From Roseicella frigidaeris (lineage in GTDB: Bacteria; Pseudomonadota; Alphaproteobacteria; Acetobacterales; Acetobacteraceae), in contig NZ_QLIX01000003.1 of assembly GCF_003258945.1 (NCBI RefSeq), positions 124,001 to 188,000 of the forward strand: a DNA stretch of 64,000 bases. Direction: 5' to 3'. Position 1 is the stretch's first letter. Each line of letters begins with the position of its first letter. Positions 35,796 to 44,947 of the stretch are shown here, piece by piece. The notes beneath the pieces were generated by a model that saw only the letters and a list, made by a program, of their open reading frames with translations, was not told where the DNA came from and made no database searches. The position numbers and the translations under genes are program-made.

Positions 35796-36479
35796 ATGCA
35801 GGACCACGCTCCGCCGGCCACGGCCCCGCGGCCGCCCGCATCGCCGCGCCACATCCCGCCGCCGACGCGGCTGCGCCGGGCGCCGACCGTCGGCCAGATG
35901 GCGCGGCGGCGCTTCCTCGTCGCCTGGACCAAGCGCCTGCTGCCGCTGCTGGCCCTCGGCCTGCTCGGCGCCGTCGCCTTCTGGCCGGAGATCGAGGGCA
36001 CCGAGGAGCGCGCCCGCGTCGCCTTCCGCCGCACCATGCAGCCGCGCGCCGAGGCGCTGCGCGTGGTCAACCCGCGCTACCAGGGAATCGACGAGCTGAA
36101 CCGCCCCTTCACCCTCACCGCCCGCGTCGGCCAACAGGAAGGCGCGGACGAGATCCTCAACCTCGACGCGCCGAAGGGCGACATCGTCATGGGCGACGGC
36201 GCCTGGATCTATGTCCAGGCCCGGACCGGCCGCTACGACAAGCCGGCCGGGCGGCTCGACCTCGCCGGCGACGTCACGATCTACCACGACAACGGCACGA
36301 TGCTGCTGACCGAGCGGGCCACGGTGATGCTGGACCAGGGCAGCGCCAGCGGCGACGCCCCGGTGGCGGCGCAGGGCGGCTTCGGCACCCTGACCTCGGA
36401 GGGCTTCGAGCTGACGGATCGCGGCGCGGTGGTGGTCTTCACCGGCCAGGCGCATGCGGTGCTGGAGGGCGGCCGATGA
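35796..36479 (+). CDS. lptC: LPS export protein LptC
   Basis: A 227-residue bitopic inner-membrane protein of the Lpt bridge that passes lipopolysaccharide from LptB2FG to LptA. A proline-rich cytoplasmic N-terminus precedes one transmembrane helix (RLLPLLALGLLGAVAFWP, about 47-65); the periplasmic part has the beta-jellyroll pattern PRYQGIDELNRPFTLTA, LDAPKGDIVMGDGAWIYVQARTGRYD and GDVTIYHDNGTMLLTERATV in parts. A GTG directly before the ATG could also initiate. Coupled to lptA by ATGA. Confidence 0.9.
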   Translation: MQDHAPPATAPRPPASPRHIPPPTRLRRAPTVGQMARRRFLVAWTKRLLPLLALGLLGAVAFWPEIEGTEERARVAFRRTMQPRAEALRVVNPRYQGIDELNRPFTLTARVGQQEGADEILNLDAPKGDIVMGDGAWIYVQARTGRYDKPAGRLDLAGDVTIYHDNGTMLLTERATVMLDQGSASGDAPVAAQGGFGTLTSEGFELTDRGAVVVFTGQAHAVLEGGR

Positions 36480-37536
36480 GCCGCCGCGCCCCCCTGCCCT
36501 CCCGGCTGCCCGCCGCCCTGCTGCTCGCCCTCCTCGCCGGGCCCGCCGCGGCGCAGGGCATCGACCTCTCCCAGGGCGGGCCGGTCGATGTCACCGCCCG
36601 CGACGGCATCGAGTGGCGCCAGGCCGACCAGGTGGTGATCGCCCGCGGCAATGCCCGCGCCATCCGCGGCGGCGTCACGGTCGATGCCGACCGGCTGCTC
36701 GCCCGCTACCGCCCCGCCGGCGGCGGCGCGGCGGCCGAGGCCGGCGCCGGGGCGGGCGCGCCGCCGGCCACGGCGACCAGCACCGCCGACCCGATGGCGC
36801 CCGGCGGCAGCAACGAGATCTGGCGGCTGGAGGCGGAGGGGCATGTGGTCATTCGCACCGCCACCGACACCGCCCGCGGCGACCGCGCCGTCTACGACAT
36901 CGACCAGGCGGTGCTGGTGCTGACCGGCCGCGACCTCTCGCTCACCACCCAGACCCAGGTGATCACCGCCCGCGACAGCCTGGAATACTGGTCGCAGAAG
37001 CGCATGGCCGTGGCCCGCGGCGGCGCGGTGGTGGTCGAGCCGGCGGAGAACCGCCGCATCACCGCCGACACCCTGGTCGCCTATTTCCTCGAGGGGCCCG
37101 GCGAGACCGCCGCGCCGCCGCCGCCGAAGCCGGCCCTCGCCCCCGGCGAGAAGGAGCCGCCCGGCGCCGGCCGCATGGACCGGGTCGAGGCCTATGGCAA
37201 TGTCGAGATCCGCACCGCGACCGAGGTGGTCCGCGGCGACCGCGGCGTCTACAGCGCCCAGACGGGCATGGCGCGGCTGCTCGGCGATGTCCGCATCACC
37301 CGCGGCGACAACCAGGTGAATGGGCGGGAGGCGATCGTGAACATGCGCACCGGCGTCGCCCGGCTGGTCTCCTCGCCCGGCGCCCGGGTGCAGGGGCTGA
37401 TCGTGCCGAACCAGAAGGAGGAGGGCGCCGGCCCGAAGCCGCAGCCGGGCGCCCAGCCGGCGCCCCAGGCGGGCAGCCAACCGGGCGGCCAACCGGGCGG
37501 CCAACCGGGGAGCCAGCCGGGCATGAGGATCGGTCG

Positions 37537-37540
<4 letters not shown>
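36476..37540 (+). CDS. lptA: LPS transport periplasmic protein LptA (OstA-like), enlarged
   Basis: The 354-residue protein has a signal peptide (LPSRLPAALLLALLAGPAAAQ) and an OstA/LptA beta-jellyroll with DGIEWRQADQVVIARGNARAIRGGVTV, AEGHVVIRTATDTARGDRAVYD, NVEIRTATEVVRGDRGVYS and GDVRITRGDNQVNGREAIVNMRTGVARL in parts. It is about twice the length of E. coli LptA because of an Ala/Gly-rich insert (about 80-110), a proline-rich loop (about 208-235) and a Gln/Pro/Gly tail encoded by 12-bp repeats. Coupled on both sides by ATGA to lptC and lptB. Confidence 0.9.
37477..37512 (+). repeat. 12-bp tandem repeat in the lptA 3' end
   Basis: CCAACCGGGCGG is repeated three times in tandem (the last copy overlapping a GGGGAG variant), encoding QPGG units in the disordered tail of LptA. 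The unit is a multiple of three, so copy-number change would alter only tail length. Confidence 0.7.
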
Positions 37541-38304
<764 letters not shown>

Positions 38305-38305
38305 T

Positions 38306-38453
38306 CGCGCCATGCACCTAGCCGCCACACCAACCCTAGACCATGATCCGTTCACCCGGGTTCACGGACCATGGTCTAGCGCGTTGTTTGGTCGCGTGAT
38401 TCACGCCTTCGGCGTTGCCACCTCAGGCGATCACGCTCTAGGTGCATGGCGCG
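38306..38453. repeat. 148-bp nested palindromic element with 16-bp terminal inverted repeats
   Basis: Ends are perfect inverted repeats: CGCGCCATGCACCTAG (38306-38321) and CTAGGTGCATGGCGCG (38438-38453). Inside are a 15-bp-arm palindrome with one mismatch (CTAGACCATGATCCG 38336-38350, CGGACCATGGTCTAG 38365-38379) and GCGTGAT/ATCACGC (38394-38400, 38430-38436). It begins one base after the lptB stop codon and ends 31 bp before the rpoN GTG. No reading frame of note. Resembles a MITE or a composite REP element. Confidence 0.8.
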
Positions 38454-38484
38454 TGCGCGGCGCCAGGCGCCGCGGAGACGCCGC

Positions 38485-39969
38485 GTGAGCCTGGCGCCGC
38501 GGCTGGACCTGCGGCAGTCGCAGTCGCTGGTGATGACGCCGCAGCTGCGGCAGGCGATCAAGCTGCTGCAATCCTCGAACATGGAGGTCACCGCCTTCGT
38601 CGAGGAGGAGCTGGAGCGCAACCCGCTGCTCGAGCGCGACGAGCGGCCGCTGCCCGGGCCGGACGATGGCCACCGCGTCGATCCGCTGCCGCCCGCCCCC
38701 GCGGCGCCGGATTCGCATGCCGCCGCCACTTCCGATGTCCTGCCGCAGGAGCAGGCCGGCCCGCTCGATGCCGAGTGGGACAATGTCTACGACGCCGGCG
38801 GCGGCTACGAATCCCCCTATGGCCGCGGCGGCCGCGCCGATTTCGCCGAGGACCTCTCGGGCATCGAGGACATCGCCGCGGCCGGCCGCACCCTGCGCGA
38901 GCATCTCGGCGAGCAGGTGCGCCTCGCCTTCGCCGATCCCGCCGACCGGCTGATCGCGGCGCAGATGATCGCGCTGCTCGATCCCGCCGGCCGGCTGCCG
39001 GTCGAGGACGCGGCGATCGCCGCGGCGCTCGGCTGCGAGGTGGCGCGGGTCGCCGCGGTGCGGGCGCGGATGCTGCGCTTCGAGCCGACCGGGATGTTCG
39101 CGCGCCATCTCGGCGAGTGCCTCGCGGCGCAGCTCGCCGAGCGGAACCGGCTCGACCCGGCGATGCAGGCGCTGCTCGACCACCTGGAGATGCTGGCGCG
39201 GCGCGACCGGGCCGGGCTGATGCAGGTCTGCGGCGTCGATGCCGAGGACCTCGCCGAGATGATCGCCGAGATCCGGCGGCTCGATCCCAAGCCGGGCGCG
39301 AGCTTCGACGCGTCGCCGGCGCCGGCCGTGGTGCCGGACGTGCTGATGCGCCGCGCCGAGGATGGCGGCTGGATCCTGGAGCTGAACCCGGAGACGCTGC
39401 CGCGCGTGCTGGTCAACCGCGGCTTCTACGCGCGCTGCCAGGTCTCGGCCCGCAGCAAGGATGACCGCGTCTTCCTCGCCGAGCGGCTGCAGAGCGCCAA
39501 TTGGCTGCTGAAGAGCCTGGAGCAGCGCGCCAACACCATCATCAAGGTGGCGCAGGAGATCGTCCGCCGGCAGGACGCCTTCTTCCACCACGGCGTCGAG
39601 CATCTCCGCCCGCTCATCCTCCGCGACATCGCCGAGGAGGTGCAGATGCACGAGAGTACGGTCAGCCGCGTCACCGCCAACAAGTACATCGCCACGCCGC
39701 GCGGCACCTTCGAGCTGAAATACTTCTTCACCACCGCCATCGCCGGCACCCAGGGCGGCGAGCAGCACAGCGCCGAGGCGGTGCGCTGGCGGATCCGCGC
39801 CATGATCGCGGCGGAGGATCCGGACGCAGTACTCTCGGATGATGCGATCGTGGAGAAATTACGCCAGGAAGGCGTGGACATCGCCCGCCGAACCGTGGCC
39901 AAATATCGGGAAGCGCTGCGCATTCCCTCCTCGGTGCAGCGCAAGAGGGAGAAGGCCGTCCCGGCCTGA
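38485..39969 (+). CDS. rpoN: RNA polymerase sigma-54 factor
   Basis: A 494-residue sigma factor for -24/-12 promoters. Region I is Gln/Leu-rich (LAPRLDLRQSQSLVMTPQLRQAIKLLQ), region II acidic, and region III has the core-binding part, the helix-turn-helix (IAEEVQMHESTVSRVTANKYI) and the RpoN box ARRTVAKYRE near the C-terminus. The start is GTG 38485 with GGAG seven bases upstream; an in-frame ATG at 38446 lies inside the terminal repeat of the upstream element and has no binding site. rpoN after lptB and before hpf is the common proteobacterial order. Confidence 0.97.
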   Translation: MSLAPRLDLRQSQSLVMTPQLRQAIKLLQSSNMEVTAFVEEELERNPLLERDERPLPGPDDGHRVDPLPPAPAAPDSHAAATSDVLPQEQAGPLDAEWDNVYDAGGGYESPYGRGGRADFAEDLSGIEDIAAAGRTLREHLGEQVRLAFADPADRLIAAQMIALLDPAGRLPVEDAAIAAALGCEVARVAAVRARMLRFEPTGMFARHLGECLAAQLAERNRLDPAMQALLDHLEMLARRDRAGLMQVCGVDAEDLAEMIAEIRRLDPKPGASFDASPAPAVVPDVLMRRAEDGGWILELNPETLPRVLVNRGFYARCQVSARSKDDRVFLAERLQSANWLLKSLEQRANTIIKVAQEIVRRQDAFFHHGVEHLRPLILRDIAEEVQMHESTVSRVTANKYIATPRGTFELKYFFTTAIAGTQGGEQHSAEAVRWRIRAMIAAEDPDAVLSDDAIVEKLRQEGVDIARRTVAKYREALRIPSSVQRKREKAVPA

Positions 39970-40102
39970 TCCAGCCCCCGGCCAGGCTGGCAATGGCAGC
40001 CGGGCGGCACGCAAGCACGGCGCGCCTCCGCGCCGCGGCAAGCCGCGCCGGGCGGCCTCCTTCCTGGGCAAAGGAGGGATCGGGAAAGGAGGGTTTGCCC
40101 GC

Positions 40103-40726
40103 ATGCATATCACCGTCGCCGGCAAGCAGGTCGAAACCGGGGAAGCGTTGCAGACGCATGTCCGGGAGGGCCTGGCCGCCATCGCGCGCAAGTATTTCGA
40201 TCATGCGCTCGAGGCGAACGTGACCTTCCGGCGGGATGCGACCAAGGGCAAGCAGGGCGCCTTCTTCACCTGCGACATCAACCTCAAGGCCGGGCGCAAC
40301 CTGTTCATGCGCGGCGAGGGCGAGGGCCCCGACGCGCACCGGGCCTTCGAGGTGGCGGCCGACCATGTCGCCAAGCGCCTGCGCCGCTACCGCCGCCGGG
40401 TGAACGAGCATGCCCGCAGCCTGGCCGAGGTGCGGCAGAGCGAGGCGGAGACGGCGACGCAATACGTGCTGCAGCCGGAGGAGGAGGCCGAGGGTGCGGC
40501 GGAGGCCGCGCCGCAGGCGGCGCAGGACGGCAACGGCATCGACCACGGCGTGATCGTCGCCGAGCAGGTGACGGAGATCGCCCGCCTCTCGGTGAGCGAG
40601 GCGGTGATGCGGCTCGACCTCACCCAGCAGACGGTGCTGATGTTCCGCAACACCCGCTCGGGCGCGCTGAACGTGGTCTATCGCCGCCAGGATGGCTGCG
40701 TCGGCTGGATCGACGCGCCGACCTAG
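40103..40726 (+). CDS. hpf: Ribosome hibernation-promoting factor, long form
   Basis: The 207-residue protein has an N-terminal HPF/YfiA domain (MHITVAGKQVETGEALQTHV, FDHALEANVTFRRD, FEVAADHVAKRLRRYRRRV) that occupies the decoding centre, an acidic linker (about 110-140), and the C-terminal dimerisation domain (SVSEAVMRLDLTQQTVLMFRNTRSGALNVVYRRQDGCVGWI in parts) found in long HPFs that form 100S ribosomes. An AGGAGG site precedes the ATG. Its TAG stop is embedded in a long palindrome (40722-40767). Confidence 0.95.
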   Translation: MHITVAGKQVETGEALQTHVREGLAAIARKYFDHALEANVTFRRDATKGKQGAFFTCDINLKAGRNLFMRGEGEGPDAHRAFEVAADHVAKRLRRYRRRVNEHARSLAEVRQSEAETATQYVLQPEEEAEGAAEAAPQAAQDGNGIDHGVIVAEQVTEIARLSVSEAVMRLDLTQQTVLMFRNTRSGALNVVYRRQDGCVGWIDAPT

Positions 40727-40767
40727 GGCGCTTCCCGCGAACACCGGTTCACGGGAAGTGCCCTAGG
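40722..40767. repeat. Palindrome overlapping the hpf stop codon
   Basis: Arms of 16 bp with one G-T mismatch: CCTAGGGCGCTTCCCG (40722-40737) and CGGGAAGTGCCCTAGG (40752-40767). The loop CGAACACCGGTTCA resembles the loop of the palindrome at 38336-38379 (GTTCACCCGGGTTCACGG), suggesting a shared origin. Possible hpf terminator. Confidence 0.75.
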
Positions 40768-40779
40768 TCAATGTTTCCA

Positions 40780-40826
40780 GAGCATCTTCACCCGATCAGG
40801 TGAGTCCACCTGATCGGGATCCGCTC
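40780..40826. repeat. GATCAGGTG-type palindromic repeat
   Basis: Perfect 12-bp arms CCCGATCAGGTG (40791-40802) and CACCTGATCGGG (40807-40818) with loop AGTC, framed by GAGC (40780-40783) and GCTC (40823-40826). Palindromes with a GATCAGGTG...CACCTGATC core are recurrent intergenic elements in many alphaproteobacteria, as I recall. Confidence 0.75.
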
Positions 40827-40852
40827 CAGCCTTGGTGACTTACCTCGTTGCC

Positions 40853-40951
40853 CTGCCGCGGCTTGCCACGGCAGGCTGTGGCGCCCCTCGGGGAAGGCAG
40901 GGAGTCTCCGGGGGACCCGCGAAGCCGCGCAACGGCTTCGCGGGCAATCCC
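40853..40951. repeat. Dispersed palindromic repeat, family A copy 3 (two hairpins)
   Basis: Hairpin 1: CTGCCGCGGC (40853-40862) and GCCACGGCAG (40865-40874) with loop TT. Hairpin 2: CCCGCGAAGCCG (40916-40927) and CGGCTTCGCGGG (40933-40944) with loop CGCAA. The order, spacing and intervening GGCGCCCCT-like segment match copy 2 at 25903-25993, though the sequence has diverged. It ends at the stop codon of the DUF1150 gene. Confidence 0.65.
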
Positions 40952-41206
40952 CTAGTGCACCAGCGCCGGCGCCAGCTCGTGCTGCAGGATGGCGGCGATC
41001 GCCAGATCCTCGCTCGGCGCGGCGCCGATCGGGGTGCCGTCCGCGGCATGGATGGCGATGGCCCGCTCGCCGTTCACCAGCACCGGGCGCAGATAGGCGA
41101 TCTCGCCGGCGCCGAAGCGCTGCCAGTCGGCGACCGAGAGCTGCCGCAGGGACAGGGCGGCCGCGGAGGGCTCGGCGGAGGCGTGGGAGGTGTTGCTGCT
41201 CTTCAT
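40952..41206 (-). CDS. DUF1150 family small protein
   Basis: An 84-residue protein starting MKSSNTSHASAEPSAAALSLRQL after a GGAGAATT site. The core DWQRFGAGEIAYLRPVLVNGERAIAIHAADGTPIG (in parts) matches DUF1150, a short alphaproteobacterial family typically encoded next to a small heat shock protein, as here (126 bp after hsp20 on the same strand). Function unknown; co-occurrence suggests a stress-related role. Confidence 0.85.
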   Translation of the reverse strand: MKSSNTSHASAEPSAAALSLRQLSVADWQRFGAGEIAYLRPVLVNGERAIAIHAADGTPIGAAPSEDLAIAAILQHELAPALVH

Positions 41207-41332
41207 TGCGAGAATTCTCCTTCCGGCATGGCCGAAGCCCATGCGGCCCGGAGCGACCGACTCTCCCATAGCGCCGCGATGCACGCCGGGTTCGCCGGGG
41301 TCGTCCCGGATGATGTGACGATGCGCCGCCGA

Positions 41333-41887
41333 TCAGCCGCGGCTGGCGCGTCCTTCGAGGATGGCTCCGCCGACAGCGGCCCTGGCGGTGCCGCCGGCGC
41401 CGTTGACCCGGGTGACGCCGCTGGCGCCGAGGCCCGGCGTGCCGCCTCCCGCGCCGCTTCCGGAGAAGCTACCGCCGGCGCTGCCGCCGATCGGGATGGT
41501 CTTCACCCGCACCTCCGGCTGCGGCCGGCGCAGATCCACGTGCAGCAGGCCGTTGTCGAGCCAGGCCCCCTCCACCTCGATCCCCTCGGCGAGGACGAAG
41601 GCGCGCTGGAACTGCCGCGCGGCGATGCCGCGATGCAGGAAGACGCGCCCCTCGCTGTCGTCCTTCTGACGGCCGCGGATCACGAGCTGGTTGTCCTCCT
41701 GCGTGATCTGCAGGTCCTCCATCGCGAAGCCGGCGACGGCGAGGGTGATGCGCAGCCGGCTGTCGCCGGTCTGCTCGATATTGTAGGGGGGGTAGCCATC
41801 GGCGCTCTTGGCGACCCGGTCGAGCATCTGCTCGAGATGATCGAAACCGAGGAACAGCGGCGATCCGAAGACCGAGGGACGCGACAC
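41333..41887 (-). CDS. Small heat shock protein Hsp20 with glycine-rich tail
   Basis: A 184-residue ATP-independent chaperone starting at GTG 41887, five bases after GGAGG. The N-terminal SPLFLGFDHLEQMLDRVAK and the alpha-crystallin domain (about 33-125, YPPYNIEQTGDSRLRITLAVAGF, DNQLVIRGRQ, LHRGIAARQFQRAFVL, LDNGLLHVDLRRPQPE) are of the IbpA class. The oligomerisation motif I-x-I is IPI (131-133). Residues 134-184 form an unusual Gly/Ser/Ala-rich extension. A candidate RpoH promoter lies at 41950-41978. Confidence 0.93.
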   Translation of the reverse strand: MSRPSVFGSPLFLGFDHLEQMLDRVAKSADGYPPYNIEQTGDSRLRITLAVAGFAMEDLQITQEDNQLVIRGRQKDDSEGRVFLHRGIAARQFQRAFVLAEGIEVEGAWLDNGLLHVDLRRPQPEVRVKTIPIGGSAGGSFSGSGAGGGTPGLGASGVTRVNGAGGTARAAVGGAILEGRASRG

Positions 41888-41949
41888 GGTGGCCTCCTCA
41901 TGCGGAGCGAAGCGGCAGGGCGGGCCCGAAGCACCCGTCCAGGGCTGCA

Positions 41950-41978
41950 ATGTCGGCAGGCGGGCCGGCCGTTGCAAG
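41950..41978 (-). promoter_or_regulatory. Candidate heat-shock (sigma-32) promoter for hsp20
   Basis: On the minus strand CTTG (41975-41978) is followed after 18 bp by CCGACAT (41950-41956), partly matching the alphaproteobacterial RpoH pattern CTTG-N17/18-CYTATNT. The match in the -10 region is imperfect. Confidence 0.3.
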
Positions 41979-42078
41979 GGGGTCACGCAGGGGCTACCTC
42001 CCGGGCAATCCTCCTCCGCCCGAGGTGACATTCTTCCCTGGCGCCGCTCCCTGCCCGGCGCCCCAGGTGCTCCAGCCG

Positions 42079-42606
42079 ATGTCCGACGCCGACCTCCTGC
42101 CCATCCTCCTGGTGCCCGACCCGCGGCTGCGGACCAAGGCCCGCCCGGTCGGCCCCGGCGATGCCGATGCCGTCCGCGCCCTCGCCCCGCGCATGCTGGA
42201 GGCCATGTACAAGGCCCCGGGCATCGGTCTCGCCGCGCCGCAGGTGGGGGAGCTGCTGCGGATGTTCGTGGTCGACCTGCAGAAGGACGACGCGCCGGCG
42301 CCGATGGTGCTGGTGAATCCCGAGATCGTCGCCCTGTCCGAGGAGCAGGCGGTGCGGGAGGAGGGCTGCCTCTCCCTCCCCGGCCAGTATGCCGAGGTGA
42401 CGCGGCCGGCCCGGGTGAAGATGCGCTACCACGACCTCGCCGGCGCGAAGCGGGAGATCGAGGCCGAGGGCCTGCTCGCCACCTGCCTGCAGCATGAATA
42501 TGACCATCTCGACGGCGTGCTCTTCGTCGACCATCTGAGCCCGCTCAAGCGCAACATGCTCCTCCGCAAGCTGGCCAAGGAGCTGAAGGCGAAGACCCGG
42601 GCGTGA
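42079..42606 (+). CDS. def: Peptide deformylase
   Basis: A 175-residue metalloenzyme removing the formyl group from nascent proteins. All three motifs are intact: [10 protein letters not shown] (48-57), EGCLSLPG (95-102, Cys97 metal ligand) and HEYDH (139-143, two His ligands and catalytic Glu140). Start [18 protein letters not shown] at 42079 fits the family; upstream in-frame codons are low-complexity. Coupled to fmt by GTGA. Confidence 0.97.
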   Translation: MSDADLLPILLVPDPRLRTKARPVGPGDADAVRALAPRMLEAMYKAPGIGLAAPQVGELLRMFVVDLQKDDAPAPMVLVNPEIVALSEEQAVREEGCLSLPGQYAEVTRPARVKMRYHDLAGAKREIEAEGLLATCLQHEYDHLDGVLFVDHLSPLKRNMLLRKLAKELKAKTRA

Positions 42607-43532
42607 GCGCCCCCTTGCGCCTCGCCTTCATGGGCAGCCCGGATTTCGCCGTGCCGGCGCTGCGCGCCCTGCATGGCGCCGGGCACGCCATCGCCGCGGT
42701 CTATTGCCAGCCGCCGCGGCCGGCCGGGCGGGGGCAGAAGGACACCCCCTGCCCGGTGCACCGCGCCGCCCTCGAACTCGGCCTGCCGGTGCGCATCCCG
42801 GCCCGGCTGCGCCGCGACGCCGAGGCGCAGGCCGCCTTCGCCGCGCTCGACCTCGATGCTGCCGTGGTCGCCGCCTATGGGCTGATCCTGCCGCCCGCCA
42901 TGCTGGCGGCGCCGCGGCGCGGCTGCCTCAACATCCATGCCTCGCTGCTGCCGCGCTGGCGCGGCGCGGCGCCGATCCAGGCGGCGATCCTCGCCGGCGA
43001 TGCCGAGAGCGGCGTGACCATCATGCAGATGGAGGAGGGGCTGGACACCGGCCCGATGCTGCTGCGGGAGGCGGTGCCGATCGGGCCGCGCCTGACGACG
43101 CCGGCGCTGCACGACGCCCTGGCCGAGGCCGGCGCGGCGCTGATCCTGCGCGCCCTGGCCGAGGCGCCGGTGCCGGTGCCGCAGCCGGAGGCGGGCGTCA
43201 CCTATGCGCCGAAGCTCAGCAAGGCGGATGCGCCGCTGGACTGGGGGCACGCCGCCGCCGCGCTCGACCGCCGCGTGCGCGCCCTCAACCCCTGGCCCGG
43301 CACCGTGTTTCGCCATGCCGGCGAGGCGATCCGGGTGCTGGAGGCCGAGGCCCTGCCCGGCCCCGCCGGGGCGGCCCCCGGCACGGTGCTGGACGCGGCG
43401 CCCAGCATCGCCTGCGGCGAGGGCGCGCTGCGGCTGCTGCGGCTGCAGCGTCCGGGCCGGGCGCCGCTGCCGGCCGAGGCCTTCCTGCGCGGCTTCCCGC
43501 TGCCGCCGGGCACGGTGCTGCAGGGCGGCTGA
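42603..43532 (+). CDS. fmt: Methionyl-tRNA formyltransferase
   Basis: The 309-residue enzyme formylates Met-tRNAi using 10-formyl-THF. The N-terminal [18 protein letters not shown], the catalytic [25 protein letters not shown] with the Asn-His pair, and TGVTIMQME-like [18 protein letters not shown] are diagnostic; a C-terminal tRNA-binding domain follows. It starts with GTG overlapping the def stop (GTGA). def, fmt and truA form one operon. Confidence 0.97.
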   Translation: MSAPLRLAFMGSPDFAVPALRALHGAGHAIAAVYCQPPRPAGRGQKDTPCPVHRAALELGLPVRIPARLRRDAEAQAAFAALDLDAAVVAAYGLILPPAMLAAPRRGCLNIHASLLPRWRGAAPIQAAILAGDAESGVTIMQMEEGLDTGPMLLREAVPIGPRLTTPALHDALAEAGAALILRALAEAPVPVPQPEAGVTYAPKLSKADAPLDWGHAAAALDRRVRALNPWPGTVFRHAGEAIRVLEAEALPGPAGAAPGTVLDAAPSIACGEGALRLLRLQRPGRAPLPAEAFLRGFPLPPGTVLQGG

Positions 43533-43542
43533 CGCGCGGCGG

Positions 43543-44304
43543 ATGCCCCTCTACGCCCTCACCCTCGAATATCATGGCGGCGGCTTCGTCGGCTGGCAGC
43601 GGCAGGAGAACGGGCTCTCCGTGCAGCAGGTGATCGAGGCGGCGGCGGCACGGCTGAACGGCGGCACCCCGCCCACCGCCATCGCCGCCGGCCGCACCGA
43701 TGCCGGCGTGCATGCCGAGGGGCAGGTGGTGCAGCTTGCCCTGGAGCGGGAGATCGACCCGGCGCGGCTGCGCGAGGCGCTGGATTTCCACACCCGGCCG
43801 CATCCCGTCGCGGTGCGGCGGGCGGCGCTGGCACCCCCGGGCTGGCATGCCCGCTTCTCGGCCCGCCACCGCGCCTATCGCTACCGCATCCTCAACCGCC
43901 GCGCCCGGCCGGCGCTGGAGGAGGGGCTGGTCTGGCATGTGAAGGCGCCGCTCGATGCCGCGGCGATGCATGCGGCGGCCCAGGGGCTGCTCGGCAAGCA
44001 TGATTTCTCCGCCTATCGCGCCGCCGCCTGCCAGGCCGCCTCGGCGCTGCGCACGCTCGACCGGCTGGTGGTGGCGCGGCAGAGCGAGGAGGTGGTGATC
44101 ACCGCCGAGGCCCGCAGCTTCCTGCACCACCAGGTGCGCAACCTGGTCGGCACGCTGCTCGAGGTCGGCCAGGGCCGGCGCGGCATCGACTGGCCGCGCC
44201 GGGTGCTGGAGAGCCGCGACCGCACCCAGGCCGGCATGACGGCGCCGGCGGCGGGCCTCTGCTTCACCGGCGTCCGCTACGACGAGCCGCTCGACTGGCG
44301 CTGA
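43543..44304 (+). CDS. truA: tRNA pseudouridine(38-40) synthase
   Basis: The 253-residue enzyme isomerises uridines 38-40 of the anticodon arm. The catalytic Asp53 lies in AAGRTDAGVHAEGQV; other conserved segments are FVGWQRQENGLSVQQVIE, RHRAYRYRILNRRARPAL and FLHHQVRNLVGTLLEVGQG. Start ATG 43543 follows fmt by ten bases. Last gene of def-fmt-truA, convergent with the membrane-protein gene. Confidence 0.97.
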   Translation: MPLYALTLEYHGGGFVGWQRQENGLSVQQVIEAAAARLNGGTPPTAIAAGRTDAGVHAEGQVVQLALEREIDPARLREALDFHTRPHPVAVRRAALAPPGWHARFSARHRAYRYRILNRRARPALEEGLVWHVKAPLDAAAMHAAAQGLLGKHDFSAYRAAACQAASALRTLDRLVVARQSEEVVITAEARSFLHHQVRNLVGTLLEVGQGRRGIDWPRRVLESRDRTQAGMTAPAAGLCFTGVRYDEPLDWR

Positions 44305-44356
44305 GCCGCCCCGAAGCGTGCCGCGTTCCGAGGGGACCACCTGGACGCGATCGGCC

Positions 44357-44947
44357 CTACCCCCCCACCAGCTGCGCCACGAAGCCGCCGACGAAGATGC
44401 CGATCGCCAGGTCGAGCAGGACGAAGCCGATGGCCCGGCCGCCCGGGATGTGCAGCGCCACCCTGGCGACGAACCATTCGAGCCAGAGCGCGTAGCCCAG
44501 CGCCGCCAGCCCCAGCCCGCGCGCCAGCACCTCCGGCAGGCCGAAGGCCGCCGGCACGGTGAGGACGAGCAGCACCAGGTACTGCACGACATTCGCCCAG
44601 TTCCAGGCGGCGATGAAATGCAGCCATTCCGCCCGCCGCCCCTGCGCCTCGGCCAGCGGCAGGGAGGCGAGGGCGAAGCCCGCCCAGGCGACGACATAGC
44701 CGATGAGCTCGGCCGCGACGCTGCGCGCCAGCCCGGCCGCCGGCGGGCTGCCCGCCCAGGAGAGCAGCTTGAGCGCGACGAAGGCCGGCAGGCAGAGCAG
44801 CACCGCCGCGAAGCTGCGGCGCACCGCCTCGGGCGTCGCCTCGATCAGCAGCAGCCCCTCCACCCGGCCCCGGGCCAGCCGGAAGGCGCCGCGCAGCCCC
44901 GACGCGATCGTCTGCCGCAGCGGGGCCGCCGGGCTCAGCCCAGGCAC
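44357..44947 (-). CDS. Multi-pass membrane protein of unknown function (possibly Yip1-like)
   Basis: A 196-residue hydrophobic protein with about five predicted helices ([99 protein letters not shown]). The arrangement resembles the Yip1 domain but I cannot confirm it. The start is uncertain: GTG 44947 overlaps dapE by 13 bp and has no good binding site; an ATG at 45007 would overlap more. It is downstream of dapD-dapE on the same strand and probably co-transcribed. Confidence 0.7.
   Translation of the reverse strand: MPGLSPAAPLRQTIASGLRGAFRLARGRVEGLLLIEATPEAVRRSFAAVLLCLPAFVALKLLSWAGSPPAAGLARSVAAELIGYVVAWAGFALASLPLAEAQGRRAEWLHFIAAWNWANVVQYLVLLVLTVPAAFGLPEVLARGLGLAALGYALWLEWFVARVALHIPGGRAIGFVLLDLAIGIFVGGFVAQLVGG

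Noticed and set aside
38446-38484. ATG start for rpoN with 13 extra Arg-rich residues
   Set aside because: The codon lies within the terminal inverted repeat and lacks a ribosome binding site; the GTG at 38485 has GGAG at good spacing and matches the family N-terminus.
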